Source: Flavobacteriales bacterium
GTDB taxonomy: Bacteria > Bacteroidota > Bacteroidia > Flavobacteriales_F > PHOS-HE28
Direction of reading: 5' to 3'
DNA length: 64,000 bases
Assembly: GCA_026129465.1 (NCBI GenBank)
Contig: JAHCIA010000001.1
Coordinates: forward strand, 1,807,964-1,871,963
Positions 1 to 7,933 of the stretch are shown here, one piece after another; position 1 is the stretch's first letter; every line of letters begins with the position of its first letter. The notes beneath the pieces are model-generated. The model was not told where the DNA came from and did not search any database. It saw only the letters and a list, made by a program, of their open reading frames with translations. The position numbers were made by a program, and so were the translations under genes.

Positions 1-167
1 ACATCACCCGCGCCCTCTACGAGGTGTGGAGCGATGCGGCCTTGCGGGAAAGACTGCGCGAGGCGGGACTGAAGCGTGCCGCACGATACACCTGGGACAA
101 TGCGGCAGCGGCGCTGTGGAAGTCGTTCGAGCGCATGTGCGGTGATGCCGGACTACCGATCCGCTGA
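1..167 (+). CDS. glycosyltransferase-like protein, C-terminal end only
   Basis: The window opens inside a gene. The frame starting at base 3 reads about 54 residues (ITRALYEVWSDAALRERLRE and on) and stops with TGA at 165-167. The pattern of a helix with 'LRERLREAGLKRAARYTW' followed by a short 'A..LW..FE' helix is typical of the last segment of group 1 (GT4-type) glycosyltransferases, where the C-terminal helix crosses back to the N-terminal domain. The catalytic part lies outside the window, so the sugar donor and acceptor cannot be named. The call is a family guess from the tail only. Confidence 0.5.
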   Translation, partial: ITRALYEVWSDAALRERLREAGLKRAARYTWDNAAAALWKSFERMCGDAGLPIR

Positions 168-206
168 GCCACGAAAGCGCGTGTTGACGCTTTCTACCTT
201 GGCCAC

Positions 207-815
207 ATGCCAACACTCGCCGCCTACCACACCAAGGGCCTGTTGGAAGCCGGTCTGGACGAAGCGGGCCGGGGATGCCTGGCCGGCCCGGTGGTGGCCG
301 CGGCCGTGATACTGCCGCCACGCGCGAGCCTTCCAGGCTTGGATGACAGCAAGAAGCTGAGCGCCACACAACGCGATCGCCTGCGCGCAATCATCGAACG
401 CAAGGCCCTGGCCTGGGCCGTGGCGGCCGTGCCACCTTGGGAGATCGACGCGGTGAACATCCTGCAAGCCTCCTTCATCGCCATGCATCGCGCGGTGCAG
501 CGACTGGAACGTGTACCCGAGCATCTGTTGGTGGACGGGAACCGGTTCCGGCCCTACCCCGGTGTGGCACACGCGTGCATCGTGAAGGGCGATGCGCGTT
601 TCCGAAGCATCGCGGCCGCGAGCATATTGGCCAAGACGCACCGCGATGAACTGATGCTGGCCTTGCATGCGGCACACCCGGAGTATGGCTGGAACGTGAA
701 CAAGGGTTACCCCACGGCCGTGCACCGCGCCGCGATCGAGCGTTTCGGCCCCAGCGAACACCACCGGCGCAGCTTCCGCCTGCTGGCCGGGCCCACGCTG
801 TTCACCAGCATCTGA
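207..815 (+). CDS. rnhB: ribonuclease HII
   Basis: 202 residues, the usual size for RNase HII, which cleaves the RNA strand of RNA-DNA hybrids and starts removal of single ribonucleotides misincorporated in DNA. The hallmark DEAGRG motif is at about residues 18-23, followed by [11 protein letters not shown], and DDSKKLS is at about 46-52. The middle part carries the [10 protein letters not shown] segment and the NKGYPT motif. All expected acidic active-site positions appear present. ATG at 207 is only 4 bases downstream of a TACCTTGG box (195-202), so the message may be nearly leaderless. It stands alone between the glycosyltransferase end and a membrane-anchored protein. Confidence 0.95.
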   Translation: MPTLAAYHTKGLLEAGLDEAGRGCLAGPVVAAAVILPPRASLPGLDDSKKLSATQRDRLRAIIERKALAWAVAAVPPWEIDAVNILQASFIAMHRAVQRLERVPEHLLVDGNRFRPYPGVAHACIVKGDARFRSIAAASILAKTHRDELMLALHAAHPEYGWNVNKGYPTAVHRAAIERFGPSEHHRRSFRLLAGPTLFTSI

Positions 816-888
816 TCGCCGCAGCCTGTCCACAGCCGCGTGTGCGGAAGGACGCGCCGCAAGGGATGAAGGGCCGGTAACGCCCGGA

Positions 889-896
889 TACTTTTG
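889..896 (+). promoter_or_regulatory. Bacteroidetes -7 box (TAnnTTTG)
   Basis: TACTTTTG matches the Bacteroidetes -7 consensus TAnnTTTG exactly and ends 9 bases before the ATG at 906. I see no clear TTG -33 element at the usual 17-23 spacing. It supports 906, rather than the upstream in-frame TTG at 894 that overlaps the box, as the start of the next gene. Confidence 0.5.
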
Positions 897-905
897 GACT
901 CCGCC

Positions 906-3518
906 ATGCGCCGTCTTCCCGCTGTCATTCTGCTGCTCGCCTTGATCGGCGTGGCCACATGGACCCTCTGGACCTGGGAGCGAGGGACACAGCAGGGGGC
1001 CGACCCGTGGCGCGCGGTGCCGGAAAGGGCCGCCTTGGTCATCGTGGTGCCCGATGCCATGCGCACTTGGGACCGCTTCACGCACACCTCGCAGCTCTGG
1101 AGCGCCTTCGAAAGGATGCCCTCCGCGGCCGCCGTGGGCCGCGGCATGGCCCGCACTTGGGCCCGCATGGAGGCCGATGCCGGTCTGCGCGATGCGCTCC
1201 AGGGACAAGAGGCGCTGGTGGCGATCATGCGCCAGGGTGGCGGCAAGCTGGGTATCCTGTTCATCCTGGCCATGGATGAAAAGGGCCTTGGCGCATCCCG
1301 GGCAATGCAGGAATCCCTTGGCATGGACGCCACCTCCTGGGCGGCCCTGCTCAAAGGCGCGACCACTCTGGCCAGGCCGGACACCGCTCTTGCACCATGC
1401 GGCGCCCACCTGTTGGAAGGCTTGCTGTTACTGGCTTCCGATGGCGAGACCTTGGACGAGGCCCTGGCGCAATGGCGTGCACCCGCGTCGATCACGGCGC
1501 AGCCGGCGTTGGCCCAGGCGCTTTCCACCCTGGGCGCCGATGCCGACGCGCATGTTGTGGTGCACACCACACGTGCCGTGCGCCTGCTCCATGACGTGTG
1601 GCGCCCGGATGCGCTCGAGCACCTGGATGCTCCACCGGGATGGGCCGCGCTGGATCTGCGTGCCCGCGCCGATGCGTTCCTGCTCAGCGGGCTGCTGGTG
1701 CCGGAAGGTGAACATGCGATGCTGGCGGCCATGCGCACCCAGGGTACCGGGCGGCCCGCGCCATGGCGATCGCTGCCCGCCGAGACCCAGGTGCTGGAAA
1801 CACAATGGATCAGCGATCCCATGCGCTGGGTGCGTGAACGCTGGAATGCCGACGAGGACGCCGAGGCCCTGCTCGGCTGGGTGCGCGGCCCCATGGCCAT
1901 CGCCACCAGCGTGCAGGATGGTGTTGAAACGCGCTGGTTCTGGTTCGGCACGGACGATCCGATCCGCGCCAGTGAGGACCTCGATGGCCTTTGTGGGACC
2001 GCCTGCGACACCATGGGGTATCGCGGTGTCCGCATCGCCCAGCTGCCGCTTACAGCCCATGAACGCCTGCTTGGGCGCGCCTATGCCGACCTGGAAAAAC
2101 CCTGGTGGACCGTACTGGGCGATGCGGTGATCCTCGCGGCAAGGCCGGATCCCTTGCGCCGTGCGATCGACGTGTGGCTCGACGGGGGGGCGCTGTCGGA
2201 GGATGCGCGCCACAACGCCTGGGCCGCCAGGGTAGGCCAGGAAAGCGGGCATGCCTGGTGGATGGATGTGGCACGTGGACGGACCCTGCTACGCGATGGC
2301 CTGACCAAGGATGCGGCGGACAGCTTCGATGGTCTGGACAGCGTGTGGTCGCGCCTCGGTGGCATCAGCCTGCAGTTGTCCCCCGGTCAGAGAGGCTATC
2401 ACCATGTCTTCGCCGGGCTGGGCCATGCGCCGCTGAAGGAGGCCGCCACCGGTGCGCTATGGAGCACTCCGATCGGTAAGCCCGTGGAGCGTGCGCCGGA
2501 CATCCTGCGCAACCACGTGAACGGCACACGTGAAGTGCTGGTGCAGGACACGGGACACAGCATCCATCTGCTGGGCAGCAACGGCAAGGTGCTGTGGAGC
2601 CGCGCGCTCGATGGAGTGATCATGGGCGATGTGCACCAGGTGGACCGCTTCCGCAACGGCAAGCTGCAGATGCTGTTGAATACTGCGAACTCCGTGTACC
2701 TGATCGATCGCAACGGCAAGGACGTGGGGGGGTGGCCGGTGAAATTGAAACACCCTGCCACAGCGCCACTGGCCGTGTTCGACTACGATGGCACGCACGA
2801 ATACCGCATCATGCTGCCCATCGCCGATGGAACGATGATGAACCTGGGACCCGACGGCGAAATGGTGAAGGGTTGGGAGCCACCGAAAATGGCCGCACCG
2901 GTGGGCATGACGCCACGCCACCTGCGCATTCGCAACAAGGACCACGTGGTGGTGGCCGACGCCAGCGGCAAAGTATGGGTGCTGGACCGGCGTGGATCGG
3001 AGCGGGAAAAGGTGGAACAGCGGATCGATGCGGGCGCGACAGTGCTGGGGCTTTCGCCCGGTCTGGACATCCGTTCCAGCACCATGCTCTGGCATGATGC
3101 GGCAGGAAGGCTGTGGCAAGGCACCTTGTCCGGCGAGCGCAAGCCCCTCCACGACGGCCCCGGTATGGCATGGCCGATGGAGGGCGGTTCCTCCATCGCA
3201 CGCATCCATGCTGATACGCTGACGATCATCGTGGACGGGCGCGAGGCCATGTCCAGGAACCTCGGCCACGTGCTGCTTCCAGAGCCTGGGATGGTGGACC
3301 TTGGCCCGGGCAGGCGCTGGCTGGCGATCACATTGCCCGATGCCGGACAAGTGACGCTGCTCGATGAACTGGGCCGCGAGCCTGGGGGCTTCCCACTCCA
3401 GGGCCATGTGCCCCTGCGCATCGCGGACCTGGACCTTGACGGACAGCCGGAAGCCATCACCGTGACCCGCGACGGCATGGTCACCGCACATCGCGCACCC
3501 GGTCTCAGCAAGCCATAG
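906..3518 (+). CDS. membrane-anchored protein with C-terminal propeller-like repeats, function unknown
   Basis: 870 residues from the ATG at 906. Residues about 1-25 form a signal-anchor (RRLPAVILLLALIGVATWTL). Residues about 30-490 resemble the DUF3352-type periplasmic domain: alternating strands, many Trp residues and an 'ERAALVIVVPD' opening. From about 530 on there are repeated strand-turn units such as HSIHLLGSNGKVLW, NSVYLIDRNGKDVGGWP and GKVWVLDRRGSE, which look like PQQ or FG-GAP propeller blades; the last unit holds IADLDLDGQPEAIT, an integrin-like calcium-loop pattern. It therefore probably sits in the cytoplasmic membrane facing the periplasm. I do not recognise a characterised homologue and assign no reaction. 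An in-frame TTG at 894 would add four residues but overlaps the promoter box. Confidence 0.6.
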   Translation: MRRLPAVILLLALIGVATWTLWTWERGTQQGADPWRAVPERAALVIVVPDAMRTWDRFTHTSQLWSAFERMPSAAAVGRGMARTWARMEADAGLRDALQGQEALVAIMRQGGGKLGILFILAMDEKGLGASRAMQESLGMDATSWAALLKGATTLARPDTALAPCGAHLLEGLLLLASDGETLDEALAQWRAPASITAQPALAQALSTLGADADAHVVVHTTRAVRLLHDVWRPDALEHLDAPPGWAALDLRARADAFLLSGLLVPEGEHAMLAAMRTQGTGRPAPWRSLPAETQVLETQWISDPMRWVRERWNADEDAEALLGWVRGPMAIATSVQDGVETRWFWFGTDDPIRASEDLDGLCGTACDTMGYRGVRIAQLPLTAHERLLGRAYADLEKPWWTVLGDAVILAARPDPLRRAIDVWLDGGALSEDARHNAWAARVGQESGHAWWMDVARGRTLLRDGLTKDAADSFDGLDSVWSRLGGISLQLSPGQRGYHHVFAGLGHAPLKEAATGALWSTPIGKPVERAPDILRNHVNGTREVLVQDTGHSIHLLGSNGKVLWSRALDGVIMGDVHQVDRFRNGKLQMLLNTANSVYLIDRNGKDVGGWPVKLKHPATAPLAVFDYDGTHEYRIMLPIADGTMMNLGPDGEMVKGWEPPKMAAPVGMTPRHLRIRNKDHVVVADASGKVWVLDRRGSEREKVEQRIDAGATVLGLSPGLDIRSSTMLWHDAAGRLWQGTLSGERKPLHDGPGMAWPMEGGSSIARIHADTLTIIVDGREAMSRNLGHVLLPEPGMVDLGPGRRWLAITLPDAGQVTLLDELGREPGGFPLQGHVPLRIADLDLDGQPEAITVTRDGMVTAHRAPGLSKP

Positions 3519-3548
3519 CAAGCAACATGGCAGGCACCGATCGCCCCC

Positions 3549-3556
3549 TAGATTTG
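3549..3556 (+). promoter_or_regulatory. Bacteroidetes -7 box upstream of trkH
   Basis: TAGATTTG is an exact TAnnTTTG match, 41 bases before the trkH ATG. It would give the trkH-trkA pair a leader of roughly 35 bases. No good -33 TTG is visible. Confidence 0.5.
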
Positions 3557-3597
3557 CGCCCTTCCTATCCGCCAGGGCCGGCGATCGGCCCGGCACG

Positions 3598-5358
3598 ATG
3601 AAACAGACGCTCCTACGAACGGCGTTGCGCAGGGAAGTGGTCGGCCTGGCCCGCATCACGGCCATCTTCCTGACCTTCTTCCTCATCCTGCTCGAGTTCG
3701 GCTTCCAGCGTGATGCCGCACGGGACGTGCTCATCGACCAGCTCGCCTATGGCCTGGTCTGCTTCGCCGCCTTCGTCACGCTGGGCAGCCTCTTGCGCGC
3801 GAACCTTCGCGGCGATCCCCAACGCAAGGCTGAGGTCCTCTGGTTCGCCGGTGCGTTGGTCATGATCGCATCGCGCCCGCTGAACTACGCCATCTGGCCG
3901 GATGACCAACACTGGCCCTACCTGGTCTTCCTGCTGGTGTTCAGTTTCATCGAACTGAGCCGCCTGGAGATCGGGCGCAATACACGTCTCTTCAATCCGG
4001 CGCTGCTTTTCGCCGCCAGCTTCTTCATTCTCATCGCCATTGGTACCGCGCTGTTCATGCTGCCCAATTCATCCACCCGTCCATTGTCCATGGTGGATGC
4101 GCTGTTCACCGCCACCTCGGCGGTCTGCGTCACGGGTCTCTCCACCATCAACGTGTCCAAAGACCTTACCTACAGCGGACAGTGGGTGCTGCTCTTGCTC
4201 TTCCAGGTGGGCGGCCTGGGCGTGATGACCTTCACCAGTTTCTTCGCCTTCTTCTTCAAGGGGCGCACCTCCTTGGAGGAACAGCTGCGCATCCGCGACA
4301 TCGCACAGACCACACTGGGCAGCGCGCGCGGCTTCATCATCCAGGTGATCCTCTTCACGCTGGGTGTGGAAGCGCTGGGTGCCGCGTTCTTCTATACCAT
4401 GTTGCCTCCCGAAGCATTCCCCGACATCGGCGAGCGCATTTTCTTCGCCGTGTTCCATTCCGTGTCGGCCTTCAACAATGCGGGCTTCAGCACCTGGGAA
4501 GCAGGCATGTACACCGACTCGTTGCGCTTCAACTACCCGCTGCAATGGGTCATGGCCTTCCTCATCATCTTCGGTGGGCTGGGCTTCGGCATCATCTTCA
4601 ACTTCAGCCGATACGTGCGCTTTTGGATCGTGGAACGCATCAAGCGCCTGTTCACCGGCAAGCCCTGCCAGCGTTTTCCGCGTGTGGTCACTATCAGCAG
4701 CCGTCTCGTGCTCATCACCACTGCGGCCCTGCTCATCCTGGGCACGCTCACCTTCCTGGTGGGCGAGTGGAACCGCACCCTGGCCGACCACCCCACCTGG
4801 TTCGGCCGCTTCACCGTGTCCTTCTTCACCAGCGCCGCCTCGCGCACGGCCGGCTTCAACGTGATCGACTGGAGCGTGGTGAGCATCCCGGTGGTCATGC
4901 TCACCCTGCTGATGATGTACATCGGTGGTTCGCCGGGCAGCACGGCCGGTGGCATCAAGACCACCACTTTCGCCATCGCCACGCTCAACATCTTCGCCAC
5001 GGCGCGCGGGCGACGGCGCATCGAGTTCATGGGGCGGGAGATCAGCAACCTCACCGTGCGGCGCGCCTTCGCCACCATTGTGCTCTCACTGGTCTTCCTC
5101 GGTCTTTCGGTGAGCATCGTGGCCTCACTGGAACCGGATCTTGCCCTGCTGCCGATCGCCTATGAGTGCTTCAGCGCCTTCAGCACCGTGGGGCAGAGCA
5201 TGGGCATCACCGCTGAGTTGGGTGATACCACCCGCTTGGTGATGGTGGTGATCATGTACATCGGCCGTGTGAGCGCTCTTACTTTGTTGGTGGGCATCCT
5301 GCGGCAGGTCACCATCGCCAGCTACCGTTACCCCAAAGAGGACATCCAGATCAACTGA
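3598..5358 (+). CDS. trkH: TrkH/KtrB-family potassium uptake channel subunit
   Basis: 586-residue polytopic membrane protein of the superfamily of K+ transporters that form the ion-conducting subunit of Trk/Ktr systems. Four pore loops can be read in order: SAVCVTGLST (about residue 180), SAFNNAGFST (about 295), SAASRTAGFN (about 410) and SAFSTVGQSMG (about 525), each with the conserved filter glycine. About 130 extra residues with hydrophobic segments precede the first pore unit, longer than KtrB and typical of Bacteroidetes versions. The gene for the RCK regulatory subunit follows after 7 bases, so the two are surely cotranscribed. Confidence 0.93.
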   Translation: MKQTLLRTALRREVVGLARITAIFLTFFLILLEFGFQRDAARDVLIDQLAYGLVCFAAFVTLGSLLRANLRGDPQRKAEVLWFAGALVMIASRPLNYAIWPDDQHWPYLVFLLVFSFIELSRLEIGRNTRLFNPALLFAASFFILIAIGTALFMLPNSSTRPLSMVDALFTATSAVCVTGLSTINVSKDLTYSGQWVLLLLFQVGGLGVMTFTSFFAFFFKGRTSLEEQLRIRDIAQTTLGSARGFIIQVILFTLGVEALGAAFFYTMLPPEAFPDIGERIFFAVFHSVSAFNNAGFSTWEAGMYTDSLRFNYPLQWVMAFLIIFGGLGFGIIFNFSRYVRFWIVERIKRLFTGKPCQRFPRVVTISSRLVLITTAALLILGTLTFLVGEWNRTLADHPTWFGRFTVSFFTSAASRTAGFNVIDWSVVSIPVVMLTLLMMYIGGSPGSTAGGIKTTTFAIATLNIFATARGRRRIEFMGREISNLTVRRAFATIVLSLVFLGLSVSIVASLEPDLALLPIAYECFSAFSTVGQSMGITAELGDTTRLVMVVIMYIGRVSALTLLVGILRQVTIASYRYPKEDIQIN

Positions 5359-5365
5359 CCCCACC

Positions 5366-6055
5366 ATGAAGATCGCCGTATTCGGATTGGGCAATTTCGG
5401 CCGCTCGCTCTCCGTGAAGCTCACCCAGATGGGCCACGAGGTGATCGCCATAGACCATGACATGACCAAGGTGGAGGGCGTGAAGAGCGAGGTGAGCTAC
5501 GCCGTGTGCCTGGAGAGCGACGACCCCGTGGCCATGAGCACCCTGCCGCTGAGTGATGTGGACGTGGCCGTGGTGGCCATCGGCGAGAACGAGGGCGCCA
5601 ACATCATGACCACCGCCCTGCTGGTGAACCTGAAGGTGAAGCGCATCATCAGCCGCGCCATCACCCCGCTGCACGAGATGGTGCTCAACTCCATGGGCGT
5701 CACCGAGATCATGCACCCCGAGGAAAAGGCCGCCGAGGGCCTGGCGCGCAAGCTGAATTTGCGCCGTTTGGTGGACCAGTTCGAGCTGCCCGGCGGCTTC
5801 ACCATCGCGGAGATCGTGGTGCCCGACCGTTTCGTGGGCAAACCGCTCAACGGCATCACGGAGCTCACCAAACGCCAGTTGGGCCTGGTGACCGTGCTGC
5901 GCAAGGAGAGTGAGAAGAGTTTCATGGGCCGCCGCTCCATCAAGCTGGGTGCCCTGGGGGTGATGGACCCCGACTTCGCCCCACAGAAGGGCGACATACT
6001 CGTGCTCTTCGGCACCAAGGATGAAGTGGCACGCTTCACCGGCGAGAACGATTGA
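5366..6055 (+). CDS. trkA: TrkA/KtrA-family RCK regulatory subunit
   Basis: 229 residues. The N-terminal RCK_N domain starts with the nucleotide-binding Rossmann motif GLGNFG (about residues 7-12) and the acidic strand end AIDHD. RCK_C begins near residue 140 (GGFTIAEIVVPDRFVGKPL) and ends in a typical 'KGDILVLFGTKDEVARF' strand. One RCK_N/RCK_C copy is the KtrA layout rather than the doubled TrkA of enterobacteria. These peripheral proteins form a ring on the cytoplasmic face of the channel and gate it by binding nucleotides. It is 7 bases behind the channel gene, its expected partner. Confidence 0.93.
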   Translation: MKIAVFGLGNFGRSLSVKLTQMGHEVIAIDHDMTKVEGVKSEVSYAVCLESDDPVAMSTLPLSDVDVAVVAIGENEGANIMTTALLVNLKVKRIISRAITPLHEMVLNSMGVTEIMHPEEKAAEGLARKLNLRRLVDQFELPGGFTIAEIVVPDRFVGKPLNGITELTKRQLGLVTVLRKESEKSFMGRRSIKLGALGVMDPDFAPQKGDILVLFGTKDEVARFTGEND

Positions 6056-6085
6056 CGGGCGTCAGTTCAGGGGAAGGCCCGCATC

Positions 6086-6481
6086 ATGAACTTGGCGGGC
6101 ATGCCGAAGCCACGGGACATCAACACACGTGAGGATGTGCAGGCCTTGGTCATGGCCTTCTACGATTCAGCCCGGCCGGACAAGGAGATCGGTCACTTCT
6201 TCGTCGATGTGGACTGGGGTCACCACATCCCGCTCATCACCGCCTTCTGGTGCATGGTGATCCTGGGCGAACGCGACTACCAAGGCGACCCCATGACCGC
6301 CCATATGCGGCTGCACCAGCGCATGCCCATGCTGCCGGCGCATTTCGATCGATGGCTGGCCCTCTGGGAACGCACCGTGGATGACCTGTTCCAAGGGCCC
6401 AAGGCCGAGGAGGCCAAGCAGCGGGCGCGGAGCATCGCCGGAGTGATGGCGCACAGGGTGACGGGGCGGCAGGCCGGTTAG
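6086..6481 (+). CDS. group III truncated haemoglobin
   Basis: 131 residues, standard size for a truncated globin. The segment MRLHQRMPMLPAHFDRWLALW contains the proximal histidine and the F-G helix pattern of group III (Campylobacter Ctb-like) proteins; DINTREDVQALVMAFY matches the A-B helix opening. Members bind O2 or NO in the cytoplasm, but the role in this organism cannot be read from sequence. ATG codons at 6086 and 6101 are both possible; the first is used. Its TAG overlaps the TAA of the converging hydrolase gene by three bases within TTAG at 6478-6481. Confidence 0.85.
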   Translation: MNLAGMPKPRDINTREDVQALVMAFYDSARPDKEIGHFFVDVDWGHHIPLITAFWCMVILGERDYQGDPMTAHMRLHQRMPMLPAHFDRWLALWERTVDDLFQGPKAEEAKQRARSIAGVMAHRVTGRQAG

Positions 6482-7449
6482 CGCTTCGGCTTGCGGAGGT
6501 GCACCTCCTGCCCGGCACTCAGGCGGGTGCCACGGTCCAGGCCGTTGTATCTGGCCAGCTTGTCCAGCTTCACGCCATACTCCTGACTCACGCTCCATAG
6601 GCTTTCGCCTTCGCGGGCGGTGTGGCTGGCGGCGGTCCTGGAGGCGTTGCGCTTGGGCTGCGTGTAGATGCGCTGGCCTTCGCTCAGCGCCGCTTCCTTG
6701 TCCAGGTCGTTCCAGCGGGCCAGCATGCCGTGGGTCATCTCCAGTTCGCGGGCGACGGAGCGGAACGTGTCACCCTGCTTGGCTCGCACGTATTTGATAC
6801 GGCCCTCGAAGACCTCCACCGGCCTGCCGCCGCCGATGGTGACCGCGCCACCATCGATGGCCGGTCTGCGGCCCTGACGCTGTGGTGCGGGCTTGGGATC
6901 GCTGCGGCCGGGAGCCTTGTAGGCCACATCCACGCCTTGGTCCAGCTTGTGGAGCTCGTGCCGCTCAATGAGGTTGATGAGCTTGGAGGCGTAGCTGGGG
7001 TCGGTGGCGTAGCCCGCCCGCTTCAGCCCGTGCGCCCAGCCCTTGTAATCGGTGGAAGGCAGCTCGAACAAGGCCGAATAGCGCGGCCGTTGGAGGAACT
7101 TGGCGTGGTCCTCATAGCTCTGCTCGGCGTTCTTGTACTTGCGGAAGCACTCCCCCTTGGCGTCATCATCGTGGTAGGTCTTGCCACCGGTCCAGTCGCT
7201 GGTGCACTTGATGCCGAAGTGGTTGTTGGCATCGCGCGCCAGTTTGCTGTTGCCGTTGCCACTCTCCAGCAGCCCCTGGGCCAGGGTGATGCTGGCCGGG
7301 ATGCCATGCTCCTTCATCTTGCGAACGGCCACCGCCTTCCATTGCTGGATGTATTCCTCGGCCGTGAAACGCTTCTCGTGCGGCGGGTCGCCTGCATGCA
7401 CACCTCCGGCCAGGCCGAAACCCAGCCCCAGCAGGAGGGTTTTCAACAT
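6478..7449 (-). CDS. exported glucosaminidase-type peptidoglycan hydrolase with two LysM domains
   Basis: 323 residues from the start at 7449. MLKTLLLGLGFGLAGGVHAG is a signal peptide. Residues about 27-170 are a FlgJ-like glucosaminidase (GH73) domain: ITLAQGLLESGNGNSKLA carries the catalytic Glu, followed by NNHFGIKC and YATDPSYASKLINLI. Two LysM modules that bind peptidoglycan follow after a basic linker: one around KYVRAKQGDTFRSVARELEM and a second at the C-terminus (HTAREGESLWSVSQEYGV). It cuts cell-wall glycan in the periplasm. Upstream in-frame ATGs at 7485 and 7524 exist, but the TAnnTTTG box at 7492-7499 places the transcript start just upstream of 7485, so 7449, directly at the signal peptide, is preferred. 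Confidence 0.88.
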   Translation of the reverse strand: MLKTLLLGLGFGLAGGVHAGDPPHEKRFTAEEYIQQWKAVAVRKMKEHGIPASITLAQGLLESGNGNSKLARDANNHFGIKCTSDWTGGKTYHDDDAKGECFRKYKNAEQSYEDHAKFLQRPRYSALFELPSTDYKGWAHGLKRAGYATDPSYASKLINLIERHELHKLDQGVDVAYKAPGRSDPKPAPQRQGRRPAIDGGAVTIGGGRPVEVFEGRIKYVRAKQGDTFRSVARELEMTHGMLARWNDLDKEAALSEGQRIYTQPKRNASRTAASHTAREGESLWSVSQEYGVKLDKLARYNGLDRGTRLSAGQEVHLRKPKR

Positions 7450-7491
7450 TTCCACAGACCCTGGCATACCGTGCGTTCTGGCCATGACCCG

Positions 7492-7499
7492 CAAACCTA
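7492..7499 (-). promoter_or_regulatory. Bacteroidetes -7 box for the LysM hydrolase
   Basis: On the minus strand this reads TAGGTTTG, an exact TAnnTTTG match 42 bases before the chosen ATG. It argues against the long reading frame beginning at 7524, which would start upstream of its own promoter. Confidence 0.5.
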
Positions 7500-7570
7500 C
7501 CGGGGCTTCCAAGGGGTTCTCCACGATCCATCCACCAAGGATCCCACGGCCCTGTGTGAAAAGAACGTGC

Positions 7571-7621
7571 CGGGAGGCGGTACCGGCATGGGGTCCTTGG
7601 GAAACTTCGGGCCGCCTCCCG
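7571..7621. repeat. 10-bp perfect inverted repeat upstream of DUF5522
   Basis: CGGGAGGCGG at 7571-7580 is exactly complementary to CCGCCTCCCG at 7612-7621, with 31 bases between. It lies between the divergent hydrolase and DUF5522 genes. No T-run follows on either strand, so it is not a classical terminator; it could be an RNA leader hairpin or an operator. Confidence 0.45.
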
Positions 7622-7634
7622 AACCCTTTGGTAG

Positions 7635-7868
<234 letters not shown>

Positions 7869-7933
7869 CCGGCCTTGGCGCAGCAAGGGCGATCTTCGTG
7901 GCCCATCGCCTGCGGACGGCGATCCCCCGACCC

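Noticed and set aside
153..2252. Long minus-strand open frames opposite rnhB and the 906 gene (418, 442 and 274 residues)
   Set aside because: They lie opposite well-supported genes, have no family features and Pro/Arg/His-rich composition typical of antisense frames in GC-rich DNA.
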